Positions 50,757 through 54,870 of a DNA stretch of 54,870 nucleotides are shown one piece after another. The stretch comes from SIG454 sp045646365 (lineage in GTDB: Bacteria; Bacillota; Clostridia; Monoglobales; Monoglobaceae). How positions within the stretch are numbered: position 1 is the stretch's first letter; every line of letters begins with the position of its first letter. Below the pieces are notes generated by a model. It did not search any database, was not told the origin of the DNA, and worked only from the letters and a program-made list of their open reading frames with translations. Position numbers and translations under genes: made by a program. The stretch is taken from contig JAZRKP010000066.1 of the NCBI GenBank assembly GCA_045646365.1, positions 1 through 54,870 of the forward strand, read 5' to 3'.

Positions 50757-50785
50757 TTGATTTTTTGATAAAAATGATGTATTAT
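50757..50785 (+). promoter_or_regulatory. Promoter of purC
   Basis: TTGATT (50757-50762), 17-bp spacer, TATTAT (50780-50785). No PurR-box pair or purine riboswitch is seen in the short leader. Confidence 0.62.
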
Positions 50786-50823
50786 AGAAATATCTTATTT
50801 TAAAATTAAGGGAGAGTTGAATT

Positions 50824-51507
50824 ATGAATTTAATTTATAAGGGTAAAACAAAAGATGTTTACGGACTTGAGAACGGAAATGTTATGCTTAAGTTCAAGGA
50901 TGATTGCACAGGTAAAGACGGAGTTTTTGACCCGGGTGAGAACAGCGTTGGTCTTACAATCGATGGTATCGGTAAGGAAAATCTTAAAACATCTGTTTAC
51001 TATTTCGACCTTCTTAAAGAGGCTGGAATTAAAACTCATTATGTTTCAGCAAATATAGACGAAGCAACAATGGAAGTTCTTCCTGCAACTGTTTTCGGTC
51101 ATGGTCTTGAAGTTATCTGCCGTCTTGTTGCAACAGGAAGCTTTATCCGCAGATATGGTGAATATATCGAAGATGGAACAAAGCTTGAAGGCGGATATGT
51201 TGAGTGTACTTTTAAAAACGACGAGAAAGGTGACCCGCTTGTAACAGGTGAAGGTCTTGCAGCTCTTGGGGTTATGACACCACAGATGTTTGAAAGTATG
51301 AAAGAGCAGACTCTCAAGATTACAAAGATTGTTGCTGATGACCTTAAGAAAATCGGTCTTGATTTGTGGGATATCAAGTTTGAATTTGGTTATAACAATG
51401 ATGAAGTTATCCTTATTGACGAGATAGCTTCAGGTAATATGAGAGTTTATAAGGGTAACGAGATAGTAGACCCTGTTGAACTTACTAAGCTTATCTTAAA
51501 TAGATAA
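50824..51507 (+). CDS. purC: Phosphoribosylaminoimidazolesuccinocarboxamide synthase
   Basis: A 227-residue SAICAR synthetase, purine biosynthesis (CAIR + Asp + ATP). Signature blocks YKGKTKDVY (residues 5-13), FGHGLEVICRLVATGSFIRRYG and LIDEIASGNMRVYKG. It is more divergent than the Bacillus protein in its middle part (GVFDPGENSVGLTIDGIG) but keeps the active-site blocks. Alone, with no other pur gene adjacent. AAGGGAGAG sets the start. Confidence 0.92.
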   Translation: MNLIYKGKTKDVYGLENGNVMLKFKDDCTGKDGVFDPGENSVGLTIDGIGKENLKTSVYYFDLLKEAGIKTHYVSANIDEATMEVLPATVFGHGLEVICRLVATGSFIRRYGEYIEDGTKLEGGYVECTFKNDEKGDPLVTGEGLAALGVMTPQMFESMKEQTLKITKIVADDLKKIGLDLWDIKFEFGYNNDEVILIDEIASGNMRVYKGNEIVDPVELTKLILNR

Positions 51508-51524
51508 TTAGGTGTATAAAAAGC

Positions 51525-51553
51525 TTGACAAAAGTTTTTTTGTATGCTATAAT
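51525..51553 (+). promoter_or_regulatory. Promoter of the second T-box leader
   Basis: TTGACA (51525-51530), 17-bp spacer, TATAAT (51548-51553), extended TGC. Consensus. Confidence 0.87.
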
Positions 51554-51559
51554 CAACAA

Positions 51560-51835
51560 GAAGTAAAGGCGTTGACGAAGAGTTCATAAGAATATGCCCA
51601 GTAAGAGAAGTGGCGGTTGGTGCAAGCCATTGGAACAGTTTTTATGTTTGTAGCTTCCGAGTCGGGAGGAAGAAAATCTATGAGATGAGTAGAACCTCTC
51701 CGTGATTGCTGCGTTAAGGCATAGGGGTTGATGGACTCCAAGAGTGGCGGAATTCCGCAATTTGAGTGGTACCGCGGGTGTTGAATTTTACGCTCGTCTC
51801 AAAGCAGTTTACTTTGGGACGGGTGTTTTTTTGTC
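51560..51835 (+). promoter_or_regulatory. T-box leader with Val specifier
   Basis: A full T-box leader. Stem I: GAC (51574-51576)/GTC (51661-51663), a kink-turn, then GAAG (51577-51580)/CTTC (51654-51657). The specifier is the three bases GTA (51650-51652), followed by the conserved purine G. The apical part AAGAGAAGTGGCGGTTGGTGCAAGCCA is typical. T-box TGAGTGGTACCGCGG at 51763-51777. The terminator CGTCTCAAAG (51795-51804)/CTTTGGGACG (51812-51821) plus seven T's. Uncharged tRNA-Val(UAC) should switch on the downstream gene. Specifier register is inferred. Confidence 0.85.
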
Positions 51836-51854
51836 CCGGAAAAGGAGATTTTAT

Positions 51855-54146
51855 ATGGAACAAATAATCGGTCTTGATTTAAAAATTAAAGAAATGGCTG
51901 GCCGTATTCGTGAACTTCGTGAGATAGAAAATATCTCTCCGGAGGAAATGGCGCAAAGTACTGGTGTTTCTGTTGAGGAATACTTAAAGTGCGAAAACGG
52001 CGATAATGACTTGAACTTTGCGTTCATTTACAGATGTGCACTTGCCCTTCGCGTAAATGTTACGGATATTATCGAGGGTGACAGTCCAAAGCTTAAGTCC
52101 TATACTATTACAAGAGCTGGCTCAGGACAGAAGATTGCAAAGGCACACGGAATGACATATTATAATATGGCTTATTCATTCCAGAACAGAATAGCTGAAC
52201 CTCTTTTTGTTCACAGTGTGTACGATGAATCTGCCCAGACAAGGGATATTGAATTGACGACACATAAAGGGCAGGAATGTGATATTGTTATTGAAGGACA
52301 TCTTATGGTTCAGGTTGGTGAACACAGAGAAGTTTTAGGGCCTGGGGACAGTATTTATTATAACAGTGATACTCCTCACGGAATGATTGCGGTTAACGGT
52401 AAGGATTGTCATTTCTATGCAATAGTTCTTAATGCAAAGGGAGAGCCGATGACTGAAAAGGAAATAAGTAAGGTTGTTGCGGCTCCTGTTTTAGCACCTA
52501 AAAAAGATGAAAAGGACAGAATTTATAAAAAATATATTGATGTTGTTGAGAATGAAAACGGAACACCGACATCAATTAAGTTTAAGAATACAGAAAAGTT
52601 TAATTTTGCATTTGATTTGGTTGATGCTCTTGCGGAAAGAGAACCGGACAAGCTTGCTATGCTTCATATTTCGAAAGATAAGGTGGAGAGAAGATTTACC
52701 TTTAAGGATATGAAAAAAGCATCAGCACAGTGTGCAAACTACTTTAAGACGCTTGGTATTAAAAAGGGCGATAAGGTTATGCTTGTATTAAAGAGGCATT
52801 ATCAGTTCTGGTTTGCAATGCTTGGTTTAAACAAGATTGGTGCTATCGCAATTCCTGCAACAAACCAACTTCAGGAACATGATTTTGAATATCGATTCAA
52901 GAGTGCAGGTGTTAGTGCGGTAATATGTACTGCTGACGGAGACACTGCAAATCAGGTTGATATTGCAGCAAAGAATTGCCCTGAACTTGTAACAAAGCTC
53001 ATTGTTGGCGGACAGAGAGAGGGCTGGCGTGATTTTGATGACGAATACATAAGATATAGCACCCACTATAACCGTCCTGATGACGCTCCTTGCGGAGATG
53101 ATTTGTTGCTTATGTTCTTTACATCAGGAACATCAGGCTATCCGAAGATTGCGGCTCATAACCATAAATATGCTTTAGGACATTTCCATACGGCAAAGTA
53201 TTGGCATAACGTTGATCCCGACGGTTTGCATTTTACCATTTCCGACACGGGTTGGGCAAAATCAATGTGGGGAAAACTTTATGGACAATGGCTGTGTGAG
53301 GCGGCGACATTCGTTTATGACTTTGACCGTTTTGATGCAGCGGATATTTTGCCAATGTTTGAAAAACACAAAATAACAACATTCTGTGCACCACCTACTA
53401 TGCTTCGTATGATGGTTAAGCAGGATATTTCAAAATATGATTTCTCATCTGTTAAGCATATGACTACAGCGGGTGAGGCACTTAACCCTGAGGTGTACAG
53501 ACAGTTTGAAACTGCAACAGGTCTTCAGATATTAGAGGGCTTCGGTCAGACAGAGAGTACAATGATTATAGGTAATATGACAGGTGCTTCTCACAAAATT
53601 GGTTCAATGGGTAAACCGGCACCAATTTATGATGTAAGTCTTATAGATTCAGATGGTAACCCTGTTAATGTCGGTGAAAATGGAGAGATTGTCATCAATG
53701 TTAAAGATGGTGCTCCTTGCGGTCTCTTTAAGGGTTATTATAAAGATGAAGAAAAGACAAAAGAAGTATGGCATGACGGCTTTTATCATACAGGTGATGT
53801 TGCCTGGAAGGATGAAGATGGCTTCTATTGGTATGTAGGTAGAGTCGATGATGTTATTAAATCATCCGGCTATAGAATAGGGCCATTTGAAATTGAAAGC
53901 GTAATTATGGAGCTTCCATATGTTCTTGAATGTGGTGTTTCTGCAGCTCCTGATGAGGTAAGAGGTCAGGTAGTTAAAGCAAGTATTGTTCTTGTTCCGG
54001 GTACCGAAGGTACTGAAGAACTTAAAAAAGAAATTCAGCAGTATGTAAAAGAAAAAACTGCACCATACAAGTATCCGAGAATTGTTGTGTTCCGTGACGA
54101 ACTTCCTAAAACAACAAGCGGAAAGATTATCAGAAATAAGCTTTGA
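51855..54146 (+). CDS. Acyl-CoA synthetase with N-terminal XRE helix-turn-helix and cupin domains
   Basis: A 763-residue three-domain protein. Residues ~10-75: XRE-type HTH (IRELREIENISPEEMAQSTG). Residues ~115-195: cupin (VLGPGDSIYYNSDTPHGMIA, metal His). Residues ~235-763: ANL adenylate-forming enzyme: FTSGTSGYPKIA, TTAGEALNP, GFGQTEST, YHTGDVA, and the C-terminal catalytic Lys757 in TTSGKIIRN. SDTGWAKSMWGKLYG suggests the medium/branched-chain acyl-CoA synthetase subgroup. It forms acyl-CoA from acid, ATP and CoA. ATG at 51855 follows AAAGGAG; reading upstream would enter the T-box. Acid preference is not known. Confidence 0.88.
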   Translation: MEQIIGLDLKIKEMAGRIRELREIENISPEEMAQSTGVSVEEYLKCENGDNDLNFAFIYRCALALRVNVTDIIEGDSPKLKSYTITRAGSGQKIAKAHGMTYYNMAYSFQNRIAEPLFVHSVYDESAQTRDIELTTHKGQECDIVIEGHLMVQVGEHREVLGPGDSIYYNSDTPHGMIAVNGKDCHFYAIVLNAKGEPMTEKEISKVVAAPVLAPKKDEKDRIYKKYIDVVENENGTPTSIKFKNTEKFNFAFDLVDALAEREPDKLAMLHISKDKVERRFTFKDMKKASAQCANYFKTLGIKKGDKVMLVLKRHYQFWFAMLGLNKIGAIAIPATNQLQEHDFEYRFKSAGVSAVICTADGDTANQVDIAAKNCPELVTKLIVGGQREGWRDFDDEYIRYSTHYNRPDDAPCGDDLLLMFFTSGTSGYPKIAAHNHKYALGHFHTAKYWHNVDPDGLHFTISDTGWAKSMWGKLYGQWLCEAATFVYDFDRFDAADILPMFEKHKITTFCAPPTMLRMMVKQDISKYDFSSVKHMTTAGEALNPEVYRQFETATGLQILEGFGQTESTMIIGNMTGASHKIGSMGKPAPIYDVSLIDSDGNPVNVGENGEIVINVKDGAPCGLFKGYYKDEEKTKEVWHDGFYHTGDVAWKDEDGFYWYVGRVDDVIKSSGYRIGPFEIESVIMELPYVLECGVSAAPDEVRGQVVKASIVLVPGTEGTEELKKEIQQYVKEKTAPYKYPRIVVFRDELPKTTSGKIIRNKL

Positions 54147-54156
54147 GGTGTTTGTT

Positions 54157-54819
54157 TTGGAGAATAAAAGAGTTACTCTTTTTGCAGGGCATTACGGCAG
54201 CGGTAAAACCAATATAGCAGTAAATTATGCCCTCGCTCTTAAAGAGAAGTACGAAAATGTTGTCATAACAGACCTGGATATTGTTAATCCGTATTTTAGA
54301 ACCTGTGACAGTGCAGATGAATTGAAAAAGGCAGGGATAAAGCTTATTTCATCAGAGTTTGCTAATTCCAATGTTGATTTACCCGCACTTCCGCAGGAGG
54401 TTTATTCTATTCTTGATGACAAAAGTTCGGTAGCAATACTTGATATCGGCGGGGATGACAGAGGTGCTTATGCACTTGGTCGTTATGAGACTGCCATAAA
54501 AGAAGAGAATGATTATGAAATGCTGTTTGTATTTAATAAGTACAGGCCTTTAACTCCTGATGCTGCTTCGGCTTTTGATGTAATGAAGGAAATTGAGACA
54601 GCGGGTAAAATAAAATTCACTGCTATTGTGAACAATTCAAATTTAGGTGCCCTGACAACAAAAGAGGATGTTCTGAATTCAGTAGAAAGTGTAGAAGAAT
54701 TATCCCGTATTTCAGGGTTACCGGTTAAAATGACAACAGTAAGTGAAAATTTGTTTAATGAGTTCAATGGTGAAATAGATAATGTTTTTTCATTGAAATT
54801 ACAAAAAAAGATAGTATAA
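54157..54819 (+). CDS. P-loop ATPase of the MinD/CobQ-like type
   Basis: A 220-residue ATP-binding protein. Walker A is GHYGSGKTNIAVN near the N-terminus, then DLDIVNPYFR and DIGGDDRGAYALGRY (Walker B-like). TTG at 54157 is preferred because GAGGTG (54145-54150) lies 6 bases upstream; GTG 54148 overlaps that site. Proteins of this kind stand next to 2-oxoacid:ferredoxin oxidoreductase genes in Clostridia, as far as I recall. It overlaps no other gene and lies 10 bases after the synthetase gene, so it is probably in the T-box operon. Confidence 0.78.
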   Translation: MENKRVTLFAGHYGSGKTNIAVNYALALKEKYENVVITDLDIVNPYFRTCDSADELKKAGIKLISSEFANSNVDLPALPQEVYSILDDKSSVAILDIGGDDRGAYALGRYETAIKEENDYEMLFVFNKYRPLTPDAASAFDVMKEIETAGKIKFTAIVNNSNLGALTTKEDVLNSVESVEELSRISGLPVKMTTVSENLFNEFNGEIDNVFSLKLQKKIV

Positions 54820-54820
54820 T
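54793..54820 (+). promoter_or_regulatory. Possible promoter of the last gene
   Basis: TTGAAA (54793-54798), 16-bp spacer, TATAAT (54815-54820), ending with the ATPase stop codon. It would give the next gene its own start in addition to read-through from the T-box promoter. Confidence 0.6.
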
Positions 54821-54853
54821 AGAGATTAAACTCTAAAAATGGAGGCGTTTATT

Positions 54854-54870
54854 ATGGCAAAGGTTACTTT
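54854..54870 (+). CDS. Start of a gene cut by the window edge (possible ferredoxin-like oxidoreductase subunit)
   Basis: ATG at 54854 after GGAGG (54841-54845); only M-A-K-V-T can be read in full. This start is common in small ferredoxin-like delta subunits of 2-oxoacid:ferredoxin oxidoreductases, which follow this kind of ATPase gene in Clostridia, but five residues cannot support a family assignment. Confidence 0.45.

Noticed and set aside
51744..51854. N-terminal extension of the acyl-CoA synthetase
   Set aside because: It runs through the T-box sequence and terminator; AAAGGAG and the HTH begin at 51855.
1..54870. CRISPR arrays, IS elements, prophage or integrase genes
   Set aside because: No direct-repeat arrays, transposases or phage genes were found in reading through both strands.

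Overview
This is a low-GC, densely packed chromosomal segment of a spore-forming, probably anaerobic member of the Clostridia (Bacillota). The basis is the gene set: YqfC/YqfD, YlbJ, YabP/YabQ, YunB and a YhcN-like protein for sporulation, MecA, two T-box leaders, a GatCAB amidotransferase operon, a KH-domain PhoH, and SigA-type promoters nearly all with 17-bp spacers. No phage, IS element or CRISPR array is visible. Most of the window is core genome with a few accessory transporters and one glycoside hydrolase.

Layout. 1-3000: exonuclease III (cut by the window edge), an HprK-like P-loop protein and a SulP anion transporter. 3040-3300: tRNA-Gly(CCC), its terminator, and an unusually structured GC-rich intergenic block. 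3311-4337: azlCD. 4363-7378 (minus): yqfC-yqfD-phoH-ybeY. 7469-10356: ylbJ, era, a tiny yqzL and recO. 10377-11918 (minus): coiled-coil protein, coaD, rsmD. 11997-12191 (minus): a 6S RNA candidate with its own promoter. 12359-14488: mecA, yabP, yabQ and an unknown membrane protein. 14525-20313: DUF378 protein, YhcN-like protein, DtxR-type regulator, pyruvate kinase, Ppx/GppA phosphatase and a YcdB/SLH exported protein. 20382-23452: two half-size TauE/SafE proteins and serC-serA. 23470-23809: RNase P RNA. 23983-33751: GH106-like glycosidase, EamA transporter, HAD phosphatase, MFS transporter, ferritin, ZIP transporter, CPA2 antiporter, ClC transporter. 33777-35550 (minus): Mrp ATPase and a radical SAM enzyme. 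35689-42603: a type IIA topoisomerase pair, yunB, ligA. 42665-45446: LOG-family protein, GtrA protein, tandem-OB SSB-like protein, SLH protein. 45491-50416 (minus): gatB, gatA and an aspS that carries GatC as a C-terminal domain, all behind a T-box leader. 50531-50614 (minus): tRNA-Leu(TAG). 50824-54870: purC, a second T-box leader, an HTH-cupin-acyl-CoA synthetase, a P-loop ATPase and the first codons of another gene.

The two most notable systems are at the right end. First, the indirect Asn-tRNA pathway is compressed: a non-discriminating-type AspRS (His31) is physically fused to GatC, GatA is short and appears to lack the GGSSGGS motif that carries the cis-Ser of the glutaminase site, and the operon is led by a T-box whose specifier reads AAC (Asn), the product of the pathway. 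Second, a T-box whose specifier reads GTA (Val) controls an acyl-CoA synthetase fused to an XRE helix-turn-helix and a cupin. A T-box turns genes on when the amino acid is scarce, so this suggests a route that makes valine from a branched short-chain acid rather than one that degrades valine.
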